Shown here one piece after another: positions 43,710 through 52,197 of a DNA stretch of 64,000 nt. The stretch comes from Terriglobus sp. RCC_193. Its GTDB lineage: Bacteria; Acidobacteriota; Terriglobia; Terriglobales; Acidobacteriaceae. Within the stretch, counting starts at the first letter, position 1. The number at the start of each line of letters is the position of its first letter. The DNA is taken from positions 248,001 to 312,000 of the forward strand of contig NZ_JBFUPK010000001.1 of NCBI RefSeq assembly GCF_041355105.1, written 5' to 3'. Made by a program: the position numbers and the translations under genes. Below the pieces are notes generated by a model. That model worked only from the letters and a program-made list of their open reading frames with translations, was not told where the DNA came from and ran no database searches.

Positions 43710-45101
43710 TTAGGCGATCTTTTCGTACAGGGCAGTAGCAGTGGCTTCGCGGCGCATCTGCTCGCGCATGCGCTGCAGCGAACCATCCTGCGTCATCTGC
43801 TGACGAAGAACATCCTGCGGCTGACGCGTCTGGAAACTGAGGATCATCAGTTCGCGTTCCACGTCGTCATCCTTCACCTGCACATTGGTCGCTTCTGCGA
43901 TCTTGTCCAGGATGAGGGATGCCTTCACTTCCTTGATGGCTTCGTCGCGCTGTGCGGCGCGCAGGCTGTTGAAGTCGAGCTGCTGCATCTGCTCGCGCGT
44001 CATGCCCTGCTGGGCAAGTGCGCGCAGGCCGCGGTCCAGACGAACGTCGATCTGCTGCTGTATGAACGCTTCGGGAACAGGGAAGGTGAACTTCTCGACC
44101 AGGGCGTCGACCAGCTTGCCCTTATCTTCGTTCTCCGCGTTCTGCTTCTTGCCTGCCGTTGCGTTCTCGCGCAGGCCGGTCAGGAAGGCATCCCAGGTCT
44201 CGTAGTCGCCAAGCTGCTTTGCGAACTCGTCGTTCTTTTCGGGATAGACCTTGCGCTTGATGGACTTCAGCGTCACGCTGTAATCAATCGTCAGTCCGGC
44301 CAGGCGAACGTCGCCGAAGTCGCTGGGGTAGTTCACTTCCAGTTCAAACTCCGCGCCGACCTTCTTGCCGCGCAGGGCATCGCTGAATGCGGGCAGGGTG
44401 TTCTTACCGCCGATTTCCACCAGAACGTCTTCGCCGTCGATCTCGTCAGCTTCCTGCACGGTGGTGTCTTCTTCCGGCTTGCGGCGAACGCCCTTGAAGC
44501 TGATCTCAGCCCAATCACCGTCGACCAGTTCACGATCCTCTTCCACCGGCTCAATGGTGGCGTGTGCATCCAGAACGCGATCCAGTTCGATGTCGAATTC
44601 CTGCTCGGTCAGTTCCGGGTTTGCCTTCTCGACGGTCACGGTCTCATAGCCCGTGATGGCGAAGCCGGGCAGCACTTCAAACTGTGCACGGAAGCGCAGC
44701 GGCTGACCCTCGTTCAGGTTCAGTTCCACGATCTGCGGCTGGGAAACAGGGCTCAGGCCCTTGGACTCGATCTCGGTGCGGAAGCGGTCCTGCACCAGGA
44801 GGTCCATGACTTCCTGACGGACTTCGCGGGCAAAGCGGTTACGGATGGTTGCCTCTGGCACCTTGCCCGGACGGAAACCGGGGATGCGGGCAAGCTTCTG
44901 GTAACGCTTTACCACCTTGCTGAAGGCCTTATCCACATCATCGGCCGGAACTTCGACGCTGATTTCTTTGGTCAGTTCGGGGTTCAGCGCGGGGCCGTGA
45001 ACGTGGTTGTGACCAGCGTGATCGTGGTCGTGCGTGTGCTGTTCTGCCGTCTCCACGGGGGTGGTCTCGGCCACTGCTTCTACTGTCTCGTTCGGAGTCA
45101 A
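43710..45101 (-). CDS. tig: Trigger factor with His-rich N-terminal extension
   Basis: About 463 aa using a TTG at 45101 (AAGG 8 bases upstream); no ATG is available in frame, and a longer frame to 45491 runs into the upstream gene. The ribosome-associated chaperone and prolyl isomerase is recognised from LTKEISVEVPADDVDKAFSK, the ribosome-docking signature GFRPGKVP, an FKBP-type middle domain (~180-280, DGDWAEISFKGV, LPAFSDALRGKKVGAEF) and a helical C-terminal chaperone domain. Before the ribosome-binding domain is an unusual ~37-residue extension with the His/Asp cluster HTHDHDHAGHNHVHG, a likely metal-binding segment. First gene of the tig-clpP order. Start codon is uncertain; identity is not. 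Confidence 0.93.
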   Translation of the reverse strand: MTPNETVEAVAETTPVETAEQHTHDHDHAGHNHVHGPALNPELTKEISVEVPADDVDKAFSKVVKRYQKLARIPGFRPGKVPEATIRNRFAREVRQEVMDLLVQDRFRTEIESKGLSPVSQPQIVELNLNEGQPLRFRAQFEVLPGFAITGYETVTVEKANPELTEQEFDIELDRVLDAHATIEPVEEDRELVDGDWAEISFKGVRRKPEEDTTVQEADEIDGEDVLVEIGGKNTLPAFSDALRGKKVGAEFELEVNYPSDFGDVRLAGLTIDYSVTLKSIKRKVYPEKNDEFAKQLGDYETWDAFLTGLRENATAGKKQNAENEDKGKLVDALVEKFTFPVPEAFIQQQIDVRLDRGLRALAQQGMTREQMQQLDFNSLRAAQRDEAIKEVKASLILDKIAEATNVQVKDDDVERELMILSFQTRQPQDVLRQQMTQDGSLQRMREQMRREATATALYEKIA

Positions 45102-45217
45102 AATCGGTGCCTTCTGGATGGGTCTCTGCGGCCTGCTGCGGCGGGTGTGGCCGCGTGCGGGTTTGCCGTCAACCACAATGGTACGGACAGCGGCGAAGAG
45201 GGTCAAACGCAGCGCGT

Positions 45218-46312
45218 TTAATTGGCCGCCGGGGAGTAGGAATTGTTTGGCGCCACCTGGATTCTCAGGTGCCATTGGAGGGTCTCTCCCGGTGCTACGA
45301 CTGTCCTGGCTCCGTCCGGCCCCTCGGTGCTGAAGGTGATCGAAACCGCGCTTGCACCTTGAGGCTGATCGACTCGGAAGCTCCGGATACTGGGCGTCAG
45401 AGCAATCAGACGTAAGGTGTATGCGTCTGCCAGATTGTGCAGGCGCAGTTCCGGGCCGCTGCTCAGATAGGAGTACTTCAGGCCACTCCATGTCTGGTGG
45501 AATTCCCCGTTGTTCAGCGAGATATCGCCCGTCTTCTCCGTGTTATCAGTTGTTTGCGGTGGGGTAATGCGCAGGCTGGCTGGGCCCTTTGCAGGGATAG
45601 CAAACTGCGGCGTCCATGAAAGCACGATTGCTTTTGCTTCCGAGGAGACGTTTTTTGCAGTGATCGTAAGGTCGAAGCCGCGGTCTGAGATGTTTGTCGA
45701 GACCTTCGTCTGGATGCCGGACGGAGGTGACGCGAGACCGGCAGGACCGGGTACAGGTGTAGCCGAGAAATCGGCAGTCGCGCCGGCACCGCCGGGAGTC
45801 ATGTCATTGCGGGAATCCTGGGCGGCCTGCATTGCCAGAATTTCCTGGCCCCCGGAAGTACCTGTCACCGGGAAAACTTTTAGAGAGATAGGGGAGTATT
45901 GCAGCGAGTCCTTGGGGGCGCCCGTGGGCTGCAGAAGTGGAGCTAAAGACGTAATCGCGGTTCCCCGGAGAAGGTCCTGCGGGTCTCGACCCGGAAGATC
46001 AAGCGACAGTTGCAGAACGCCCATCCCAACACCCGGCATTAGCGTCAGGCCCACGAACTGAGGTGTGACCTCGGAAGTGGATGCGATGCGATGGACTTCC
46101 ATGACGTCCTGACCACCGGGACGTGGCAATACCGTGGTGTCCGGTGGAATTTCAGAGGTACTGAGTTTGTGCAGCTTGCCATGCAGATGCGCTGCCCAGA
46201 CAGCCCCGATTACGCCGAGTACCACTGCAAGGATTAGAGCCGTAAGCAGCCCGGAACTGGCCAGGCTAAATCGCCGTCTGCGCTCTCGTTCTCCATTGTA
46301 GGAACTGCTCAC
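45218..46312 (-). CDS. Single-pass membrane protein of unknown function
   Basis: 364 aa. A charged cytoplasmic N-terminus (NGERERRRRF) is followed by one transmembrane helix (~20-45, LLTALILAVVLGVIGAVWAA) and a ~310-residue extracytoplasmic part rich in Ser, Thr, Pro and Gly. Within it, VGLTLMPGVGMGVLQLSLDLPG and SPISLKVFPVTG suggest beta-sandwich repeats, and the last ~120 residues (FHQTWSGLKYSYL, AVSITFSTEGPDG) also look beta-rich. No family recognised. It is 116 bp upstream of tig on the same strand and may share its transcript. Confidence 0.6.
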   Translation of the reverse strand: MSSSYNGERERRRRFSLASSGLLTALILAVVLGVIGAVWAAHLHGKLHKLSTSEIPPDTTVLPRPGGQDVMEVHRIASTSEVTPQFVGLTLMPGVGMGVLQLSLDLPGRDPQDLLRGTAITSLAPLLQPTGAPKDSLQYSPISLKVFPVTGTSGGQEILAMQAAQDSRNDMTPGGAGATADFSATPVPGPAGLASPPSGIQTKVSTNISDRGFDLTITAKNVSSEAKAIVLSWTPQFAIPAKGPASLRITPPQTTDNTEKTGDISLNNGEFHQTWSGLKYSYLSSGPELRLHNLADAYTLRLIALTPSIRSFRVDQPQGASAVSITFSTEGPDGARTVVAPGETLQWHLRIQVAPNNSYSPAAN

Positions 46313-46352
46313 AGGATTCCTTTGCTCAGGGGAATGCCCCGCGTTTTCTCAG

Positions 46353-47135
46353 ATGCTAAAACGCAGGTATGTCACCAATCACGCTACCATCATGTGGTCT
46401 GCCATGCCATCCAAGATCCTGAACCCCGTACGTTCCAGCCGCTCCGCTGCTGCCGATTTCACCGTTTTGAATGAACAGATTGTGTCCTGCACGCGCTGCT
46501 CTCGTCTGCGGGAATATTGCACCGCGCTTGGAGAGACGAAGCGGCGCGCCTACATGGATTGGGATTACTGGGCGCGCCCCGTACCGGGTTTTGGTGATGC
46601 GAATGCACGCGTGCTGATTGTGGGGCTTGCGCCGGGAGCGCATGGCGCCAACCGCACCGGTCGTCCCTTCACCGGCGATGGTGCGGGTTATTTCATGTAT
46701 CCAGTGCTATATGAGACGGGATTTGCCACGCAGCCGGATGCGACGTCACGCAACGACGGGTTGAAATTGCGTGGTTGCCGAATCTGCTCCATCTGCCGTT
46801 GCGCGCCACCGGGAGACAAGCCGACGCCGCAGGAGATTCGCAACTGCGCGCCATTTCTGGCGACGGAGATTCAGACGCTGCGTAAGTTGCGCGTGGTGGT
46901 GGCGCTGGGGCGCATTGCGTTTGATGGATATCTGAACTTTCTGATCGCGCAGGGAGTGATCACGTCGCGTCGCGAATATGGTTTTGCGCATGGCGCGGAG
47001 CACCGATTGCCGAATGGCATCCTGTTGATTGCGAGCTACCACCCCTCGCTGCGCAACACGAACACCGGCAGGCTGGACAAGGCGATGTTCACCCGGATTT
47101 TTGTGCGTGCACGCGAACTCGCCGGGCTTTCATGA
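46353..47135 (+). CDS. Uracil-DNA glycosylase, family 5 (UdgB type)
   Basis: Up to 260 aa; starts at 46353, 46392 or 46404 are all possible and the ribosome-binding site does not decide. Family motifs: VLIVGLAPGAHGANRTGRPFTGDGAG (written here only in outline: GLAPGAHGANRTG and PFTGD), and ASYHPSLRNTNTGRL, the His-containing second motif. Four cysteines for an iron-sulfur cluster are present (CTRCSRL and CRICSICRC). Family 5 enzymes lack the usual catalytic Asp/Asn in motif A, as here, and remove uracil, hypoxanthine and other deaminated bases. It stands alone between two divergently placed operons. Confidence 0.85.
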   Translation: MLKRRYVTNHATIMWSAMPSKILNPVRSSRSAAADFTVLNEQIVSCTRCSRLREYCTALGETKRRAYMDWDYWARPVPGFGDANARVLIVGLAPGAHGANRTGRPFTGDGAGYFMYPVLYETGFATQPDATSRNDGLKLRGCRICSICRCAPPGDKPTPQEIRNCAPFLATEIQTLRKLRVVVALGRIAFDGYLNFLIAQGVITSRREYGFAHGAEHRLPNGILLIASYHPSLRNTNTGRLDKAMFTRIFVRARELAGLS

Positions 47136-47260
47136 TCTGTTGCCAGAACAACCTGTGCCACCGGTTGTTCATCACACGATAAGGAACGCGGTTCAAGAAT
47201 TTGCTGCAATCCGAAGTGCGCAGAGCAGCAGACAAAAAGGGAAGAGAGGCACTTTCGATT

Positions 47261-47629
47261 ATGAGCAATAGCAATAAGAGTTTTTGGGCAGCCTTTATCA
47301 CCGGTCTTACCGTAGGCGCAGTAGTGGCTTTGATATACGCGCCGCACGATGGGAAGACAACGCGTAAAAAGATTGGACGCGCTTACGACGATGCAGAAGA
47401 TGCACTGGAAGACGCCGCGGACTATGTGAAGGACAGGGCAGAGCGGTTGTCAAAAGAAGCGTCGCATGCCTACAAGAAAGGCGTGAAGCAGCTGGATCAG
47501 GTGTATTCCAAGGCATCGGACACTCTGAATGATGTCTACTCGGAGGCGAAAGACCGGCTGGCATCTGCTGCAGATACTGCGATTGATGGCGTGGAATCTG
47601 CGTCGAAGAAGGTTCGCGCACTGGTATAG
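47261..47629 (+). CDS. YtxH-domain protein
   Basis: 122 aa from the ATG at 47261. One N-terminal membrane helix (FWAAFITGLTVGAVVALIYA) with the YtxH signature LIYAPHDGKTTRKKIG, then a long amphipathic helix made of repeats (DAEDALEDAADYVKDRAERL, DTLNDVYSEAKDRLASAADT), resembling apolipoprotein- or LEA-like helices. YtxH proteins are general-stress or envelope proteins of unknown mechanism. A good terminator follows at 47652. Confidence 0.82.
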   Translation: MSNSNKSFWAAFITGLTVGAVVALIYAPHDGKTTRKKIGRAYDDAEDALEDAADYVKDRAERLSKEASHAYKKGVKQLDQVYSKASDTLNDVYSEAKDRLASAADTAIDGVESASKKVRALV

Positions 47630-47651
47630 GTTCTGTTATTTCGACGTAAGT

Positions 47652-47691
47652 GCAATCGAGCCTGTCGCTTCGGCGGGGCTCGATTGCTTTT
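47652..47691 (+). terminator. Intrinsic terminator after ytxH
   Basis: GCAATCGAGCC (47652-47662) and GGCTCGATTGC (47677-47687) form a perfect 11-bp stem followed by TTTT. It isolates the cys operon from upstream transcription. Confidence 0.85.
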
Positions 47692-47718
47692 GAATCGATT
47701 CGGGCTCTCTGTTAGTCT
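47690..47718 (+). promoter_or_regulatory. Candidate promoter for the cys operon and its leader peptide
   Basis: TTGAAT (47690-47695), 17-base spacer, TAGTCT (47713-47718). A start 7-12 bases downstream would fall at or next to the ATG at 47730, implying a leaderless or almost leaderless mRNA. Weak consensus match; inferred. Confidence 0.4.
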
Positions 47719-47729
47719 CATAGATACGC

Positions 47730-47801
47730 ATGCGCGCTTGTTGTCAATGCCGCAACTGTTGTCCGGCCCACCCCGTGGCTGTGTGTTGTCGCGTGCGATA
47801 G
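47730..47801 (+). CDS. Cysteine-rich leader peptide upstream of cysD
   Basis: 23 codons from ATG at 47730 to TAG at 47799-47801. Seven residues are Cys, at positions 4, 5, 7, 10, 11, 19 and 20, in three CC pairs (starts MRACCQC..NCCPAH and ends AVCCRVR). Six of the seven use TGT. No Shine-Dalgarno site is visible, and a candidate promoter places the mRNA start near the ATG. It ends 87 bp before cysD. Similar poly-cysteine short frames upstream of sulfur genes are known as cysteine-responsive attenuators in mycobacteria. Here, low Cys-tRNA would stall ribosomes on the frame and change folding or Rho access downstream (inference). Too short for ordinary gene callers. Confidence 0.6.
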   Translation: MRACCQCRNCCPAHPVAVCCRVR

Positions 47802-47888
47802 ATCTGCCCCTCGCCAGAACGCTTCATCCCCCACAAATACTGATTCGTACAGCGCATCCGCGCACATTTCTTGTCACACAGGGATTCA

Positions 47889-48836
47889 ATGGGAACAGCT
47901 TCACTGATATCGCCGCAGGTTTCCGCGTCACCGCAATCGCCGCGGCTTAGTCATCTGCGCCTGCTGGAAGCGGAGAGCATTCACATTCTGCGTGAAGTGG
48001 CCGCGGAGTTTGAAAAGCCCGTCATGCTGTACTCCATCGGCAAGGATTCGTCGGTGATGCTGCGGCTGGCGCAGAAGGCGTTTTACCCGGGGCCCATTCC
48101 GTTTCCACTGCTGCACATCGACACCGGTTACAAGTTCCACGAGATGCTGGAGTTTCGCGACAATATGGCGAAGAGCATTGGTGCGGAGTTGCTCGTTTGG
48201 CGCAATGAGCCTGCACTGGCTGCTGGCACGAATCCCATTGCACTGGATACCAAGCGCTGCTGCGGTTTGCTGAAGACGCAGGCGTTGCTCGATGGCTTGA
48301 GCCACTATGGCTTCACGGCTGCCTTTGGCGGTGCTCGTCGCGATGAAGAGAAGTCGCGTGCGAAGGAACGCATTTATTCCTTCCGCGACAAGGCTGGCCA
48401 GTGGGACCCGAAGAATCAACGGCCCGAGCTTTGGAATCTGTACAACTCGCGCATCCATCCGGGCGAAAGCATTCGCGTGTTCCCGCTCAGCAACTGGACG
48501 GAGATGGATGTGTGGCAGTACATCCACGAAGAAAACATTCCAGTGGTGGACCTGTACTTTGCAAAGGAACGCCCCATGTACGTGCGTGGCGATGCGCTGC
48601 TGCCCATTGAGCAGGACTTTGTTGCACGCCTGGGTGAGAAGCCGCAGATGGTGAAGTGCCGTCTTCGTTCGCTGGGATGCAGCCCGTGCACCGGCGCCAT
48701 CCGCAGCGAGGCTGACACCATCCCCAAGATCATTGAAGAGATTCTCGGCTTTAAGTCGTCGGAGCGTGCGAACCGCGTGATTGACCACGATCAGGAAGGT
48801 TCCATGGAGATCAAGAAGCGCGAGGGGTATTTCTAA
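47889..48836 (+). CDS. cysD: Sulfate adenylyltransferase subunit 2
   Basis: 315 aa from the ATG at 47889, with AGGGA 4 bases upstream; an in-frame TTG at 47871 is possible. Catalyses, with CysN, formation of adenosine 5'-phosphosulfate (APS) from ATP and sulfate. PP-loop motif [17 protein letters not shown], then [40 protein letters not shown] and the C-terminal [18 protein letters not shown]-like segment ([16 protein letters not shown]). First structural gene of a tight operon cysD-cysN-cysH; cysN follows with no intergenic base. Confidence 0.95.
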   Translation: MGTASLISPQVSASPQSPRLSHLRLLEAESIHILREVAAEFEKPVMLYSIGKDSSVMLRLAQKAFYPGPIPFPLLHIDTGYKFHEMLEFRDNMAKSIGAELLVWRNEPALAAGTNPIALDTKRCCGLLKTQALLDGLSHYGFTAAFGGARRDEEKSRAKERIYSFRDKAGQWDPKNQRPELWNLYNSRIHPGESIRVFPLSNWTEMDVWQYIHEENIPVVDLYFAKERPMYVRGDALLPIEQDFVARLGEKPQMVKCRLRSLGCSPCTGAIRSEADTIPKIIEEILGFKSSERANRVIDHDQEGSMEIKKREGYF

Positions 48837-50426
48837 ATGAGCGCGCAGAATAACCTCGTGGAATTGGCTGCCAACGGTGCGCCTGCGGGTGAGCCGGAGG
48901 TCTGGAATGAAAACGTGGCTGTGTATACGCCATTGAAAGGCCATACGCCAGAGCCCGAGCCGGTGGCGGTATCGCCGTCGTTTGCGGAGAACTTCAACGT
49001 TGACGACTACCTTGCGGAAGAACGCGGCAAGGATTTGCTGCGCTTCTCCACCGCAGGCTCTGTGGATGATGGAAAGTCCACGCTGATCGGTCGTCTGCTG
49101 TATGACACGCAATCGGTTTATGACGACCAGGTGCGGTCCATTGAAGGAAAGGGAACCACAGCTCCCGGCGTACTTGATCTTGCGCTGTTGACTGATGGTT
49201 TGCGTGCGGAACGAGAACAGGGCATTACGATTGATGTCGCGTATCGTTACTTCTCCACGCCACGCCGCAAGTTCATCATTGCGGATACCCCAGGCCACGA
49301 GCAGTACACGCGCAACATGGCCACAGGCGCCAGCACGGCCGACGTTGCGGTCGTTCTGGTGGATGCGCGCAAGGGTGTGCTGATTCAGTCGCGTCGCCAT
49401 GCGTACATTACTGCTCTGCTTGGCGTGCGGCATGTGATCGTTGCGGTGAACAAGATGGATCTTGTCGATTACAGCGAGGCTGTCTTCACGCAGATCACGC
49501 AGGACTTCCGCGACTTTTTCCGTGGCCTGGATATCGACGGCCACGACGATACCGTGTTGCACTTTGTCCCGGTCAGCGCACTGGAAGGCGACAACGTGGT
49601 TCACGCCAGCGCAAAGACGCCCTGGTACAGCGGCGAGCCGTTGCTTGAACTGCTGGAATCCATCCCGTCATCGCAGGTGATTACGGAAGCGCCCTTCCGC
49701 ATGCATGTGCAGCGTGTGGTGCGTCCGAACCTTGATTTCCGCGGCTTTGCAGGGCAGATTGCTTCTGGCACGATTCGAGTTGGCGATGAACTGGTTGCTC
49801 TGCCCTCGGGCAAGAGAAGCCGCGTCAGCCGCATCGTTACCTTTGATGGCGATCTTCCGGAAGCGTTCGCGCCGCTGTCCATCACGGTTGTTCTGGAAGA
49901 TGAAATCGACATCAGCCGTGGCGATCTGCTGGCTGCTGCTGCGTCGCTCCCGCATGTCGCATCGCGGTTGAATGCAGCATTGGTGTGGATGAACGAAACG
50001 CCGCTGGACACCACGCGCCGTTACCTGCTGAAGCAGGGAAGCCACAGTGTTCCGGCACGAGTTTCAGCAGTGTTGAGCGCGGTAAATCTCACCGATGCCT
50101 CAGCATCACAGACGGAGAGTGCATCGCTTCATCTGAATGGCATTGGCGCGGTTGTGGTGGAGACGCTGCAGCCCATCGCATTCGATAGCTACGCTGCCGA
50201 TCGCCACACGGGCAGCTTTGTACTGATTGACCCGCAGAGCAATGCGACAGTGGCTGCGGGCATGATTCGTGGCGCTGCAGGGTCTTCGTCAGCACATGGT
50301 GCGCATCATGTGACAGACGTTGTCCTGAAGCCGGCACATGCGTTGCGCCTGGAAGGCACACGCGAAGCACTTGACCTTGCACTGGATGCGCTGCGCCATG
50401 CAGGCGTGCTGAAGGAGGATGCGTAA
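48837..50426 (+). CDS. cysN: Sulfate adenylyltransferase subunit 1 (GTPase)
   Basis: 529 aa. It is an EF-Tu-like GTPase that drives CysD. Motifs: G1 GSVDDGKST (74-82), G3 DTPGHEQY, G4 NKMD. Two beta-barrel domains follow (FRMHVQRVVRPNLDFRGFAG; VVLEDEIDISRGDLL). A ~60-residue N-terminal extension precedes the GTPase domain and has no obvious motif. There is no C-terminal APS kinase (CysC) domain, so the product is APS rather than PAPS. This agrees with the iron-sulfur APS reductase encoded next. Start abuts the cysD stop; stop overlaps the cysH start (TAATG). Confidence 0.95.
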   Translation: MSAQNNLVELAANGAPAGEPEVWNENVAVYTPLKGHTPEPEPVAVSPSFAENFNVDDYLAEERGKDLLRFSTAGSVDDGKSTLIGRLLYDTQSVYDDQVRSIEGKGTTAPGVLDLALLTDGLRAEREQGITIDVAYRYFSTPRRKFIIADTPGHEQYTRNMATGASTADVAVVLVDARKGVLIQSRRHAYITALLGVRHVIVAVNKMDLVDYSEAVFTQITQDFRDFFRGLDIDGHDDTVLHFVPVSALEGDNVVHASAKTPWYSGEPLLELLESIPSSQVITEAPFRMHVQRVVRPNLDFRGFAGQIASGTIRVGDELVALPSGKRSRVSRIVTFDGDLPEAFAPLSITVVLEDEIDISRGDLLAAAASLPHVASRLNAALVWMNETPLDTTRRYLLKQGSHSVPARVSAVLSAVNLTDASASQTESASLHLNGIGAVVVETLQPIAFDSYAADRHTGSFVLIDPQSNATVAAGMIRGAAGSSSAHGAHHVTDVVLKPAHALRLEGTREALDLALDALRHAGVLKEDA

Positions 50427-51259
50427 TGGAACCGACCACTGCTCCCGGCATCGTCTCGCGTGAACATGAGAAAGAGATACTTCGCGCAGAGCGCGAAACA
50501 GAACGGCATGGTGGTGCGCCTGTAGCGACTGGCGATGGCAATCTGCCGGAACTCCGTCCAGAGTTGCTGGCACAGCTTGCGCATGTGCGTGAACTGCTGC
50601 GCATACAGCTTGAAGGCATTGGCGAAGGCGAAGCGTGCCTGACGTGCTCGTTTCAGGCGGAAGATGTATTGCTGCTGCATCTCGCCCTGGAGCTTCGTCC
50701 GAACATTCCAGTGTTGTTTCTGGAAACGGGCTATCACTTTCCCGAGATCTATGAATATCGCGACCGCATGACGCGCGAGTGGAACCTGAACCTGACAAAC
50801 CTGCTGCCGAAGAAAACGGTTGCAGAACAGGAGTCGGAGTTCGGTTTGCTCTATCAGACAGAGCCGAATCGCTGCTGCGGCCTGCGCAAAGTGGAACCGC
50901 TGTTTGACGCAGTTGCGAACTACAAGGTGTGGCTCACCGGCCTGCGCCGCGAACAGGCGCGCAGCCGTACCGCATTGAAAGAGATCGATGATTTTGCCGT
51001 GAAGCCGGACACCATTGTGCGCAAACTCAGCCCTTTTGCGGACTGGACCACGCGCGATGTGTGGCAGCTCAGCGCGCACTTCAACATTCCTCTGCTACCC
51101 CTGTATGACCTGGGGTATACGTCGATTGGATGTCAGCCATGTACCACCCTCCCCACGGACCCGAACGATCCTCGATCAGGCCGCTGGGGAGGAAAGAAGG
51201 TGGAATGCGGCATCCACATCCAGGCCACGGACACGGCCAATCCGGATGCCGCGCACTAA
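50426..51259 (+). CDS. cysH: Adenylyl-sulfate (APS) reductase, iron-sulfur CysH type
   Basis: 277 aa. Reduces APS to sulfite using thioredoxin. PAPS-reductase fold with CLTCSFQAEDVLLLHLAL and FLETGYHFPEIYEYR. The four cysteines of the [4Fe-4S] cluster that mark APS (not PAPS) reductases are present: C150-C151 (NRCCGLRKVEPL) and C236/C239 (GCQPCTTLP). The catalytic Cys is C261 in VECGIHIQ. No CysC is present in the operon, consistent with direct APS use. Start overlaps cysN by one base. Sulfite reductase is not in the window. Confidence 0.95.
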   Translation: MEPTTAPGIVSREHEKEILRAERETERHGGAPVATGDGNLPELRPELLAQLAHVRELLRIQLEGIGEGEACLTCSFQAEDVLLLHLALELRPNIPVLFLETGYHFPEIYEYRDRMTREWNLNLTNLLPKKTVAEQESEFGLLYQTEPNRCCGLRKVEPLFDAVANYKVWLTGLRREQARSRTALKEIDDFAVKPDTIVRKLSPFADWTTRDVWQLSAHFNIPLLPLYDLGYTSIGCQPCTTLPTDPNDPRSGRWGGKKVECGIHIQATDTANPDAAH

Positions 51260-51286
51260 GACTCGTTGCTCGCGTTTCTGTCGTCC

Positions 51287-51352
51287 CTCTCGTTGCTCTG
51301 CTTGAGGTGTGCAGGAAAGTACGAGAGAAACGACAGCAACGATCAACGAGAG
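51287..51352 (+). repeat. Inverted repeat between cysH and TauE/SafE gene
   Basis: CTCTCGTTG (51287-51295) pairs with CAACGAGAG (51344-51352). A further CTCGTTGCTC copy at 51262-51271 could compete for the same arm. Possible mRNA structure controlling the transporter gene; no T run. Confidence 0.4.
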
Positions 51353-51364
51353 CAGCGGACTTAC

Positions 51365-52126
51365 ATGCATTACGTTATTGGATTTGTCATTGCGATGTTT
51401 ATCGCTTTGACCGGCGTGGGAGCAGGCACCATCACCACGCCTTTGCTCATCCTGTTCCTTGGAGTACCAACAGCGGTGGCTGTTACCACCGGCCTTGTTT
51501 TTTCCGCTGTCGTGAAACTGTTTCTGGTGCCTACGCAGATCATTCGTAAGCAGGTGAACTGGCGCGTGCTGGGATGGATGTTGCTGGGTGGTTTGCCCGG
51601 CGTTCTGCTGGGCTCGCTGTTTCTTGCGCACCTGGTCAGCAAAGGCTCACAGCACATCATGAATGGGCTGCTGGGCGCGGTGCTGGTGTTGACGGCGATC
51701 TACCAGATCATCTTTTCCTTTCGGCCCATTGCACAACGGGACAAGCCACGCGATTGCCGCTTCTGCATGCCGTTGCTGATGTTCCCTGTGGGAGCGGAAG
51801 TGGGCTTTTCATCCGCAGGGGCCGGCGCGCTGGGGACAGCGGCGTTGTTGTCGCTGACGAGTCTTGCGCCTGTTCAGGTGGTGGGCACGGATATCCTGTT
51901 TGGCTTTGTTCTGTCGCTGGTGGGCAGTGGCGCGCACATGTTTAACGGAGCGCATGATGCCTCGCTGCTGAAGGAGCTTGTCATCGGTGGCATCTTCGGT
52001 GTGATCGTGGGAACGTGGTCCGCAAAGTTTATCCCCAAGCGTCCGCTGCGGTTTGCGCTATGGGTGTGGCTGCTGATTATCGGCGCGCAGTTCATCTACA
52101 ACAACGCGATCCATCCGATTCGCTAG
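51365..52126 (+). CDS. TauE/SafE-family sulfite or sulfate transporter
   Basis: 253 aa from the ATG at 51365; a longer in-frame start at 51266 would add 33 non-hydrophobic residues and is less likely. Seven to eight membrane helices, with the family repeat motifs FIALTGVGAGTITTPLLILF and VGFSSAGAGALGTAALLSLT. CRFCMP lies in a loop. TauE/SafE proteins move sulfite, sulfonates or sulfur compounds across the inner membrane. Location 105 bp after cysH suggests sulfate entry or sulfite exit for the assimilation pathway (inference). A terminator follows at 52149. Confidence 0.85.
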   Translation: MHYVIGFVIAMFIALTGVGAGTITTPLLILFLGVPTAVAVTTGLVFSAVVKLFLVPTQIIRKQVNWRVLGWMLLGGLPGVLLGSLFLAHLVSKGSQHIMNGLLGAVLVLTAIYQIIFSFRPIAQRDKPRDCRFCMPLLMFPVGAEVGFSSAGAGALGTAALLSLTSLAPVQVVGTDILFGFVLSLVGSGAHMFNGAHDASLLKELVIGGIFGVIVGTWSAKFIPKRPLRFALWVWLLIIGAQFIYNNAIHPIR

Positions 52127-52148
52127 ATTGCTTCGACGAATAACTTTT

Positions 52149-52176
52149 AAGGGCATGGCGTAAGCCATGCCTTTAT
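52149..52176. terminator. Terminator at the end of the cys operon
   Basis: GGGCATGGC (52151-52159), loop GTAA, GCCATGCCT (52164-52172), then TTATT. Lies between two convergent genes and may work both ways. Confidence 0.72.
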
Positions 52177-52197
52177 TCACGATCAAACTGCCTACAG

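Noticed and set aside
45102-45491. Extension of the trigger factor frame by 130 codons
   Set aside because: It overlaps the end of the upstream membrane-protein gene in another frame and has low-complexity, non-conserved-looking sequence; the TTG at 45101 is preferred.
47928-49604. 558-codon open frame on the minus strand
   Set aside because: It is antisense to cysD and cysN, both full-length enzymes with all motifs. Its translation has no family pattern and no ribosome-binding site; long antisense frames are common at this GC content.
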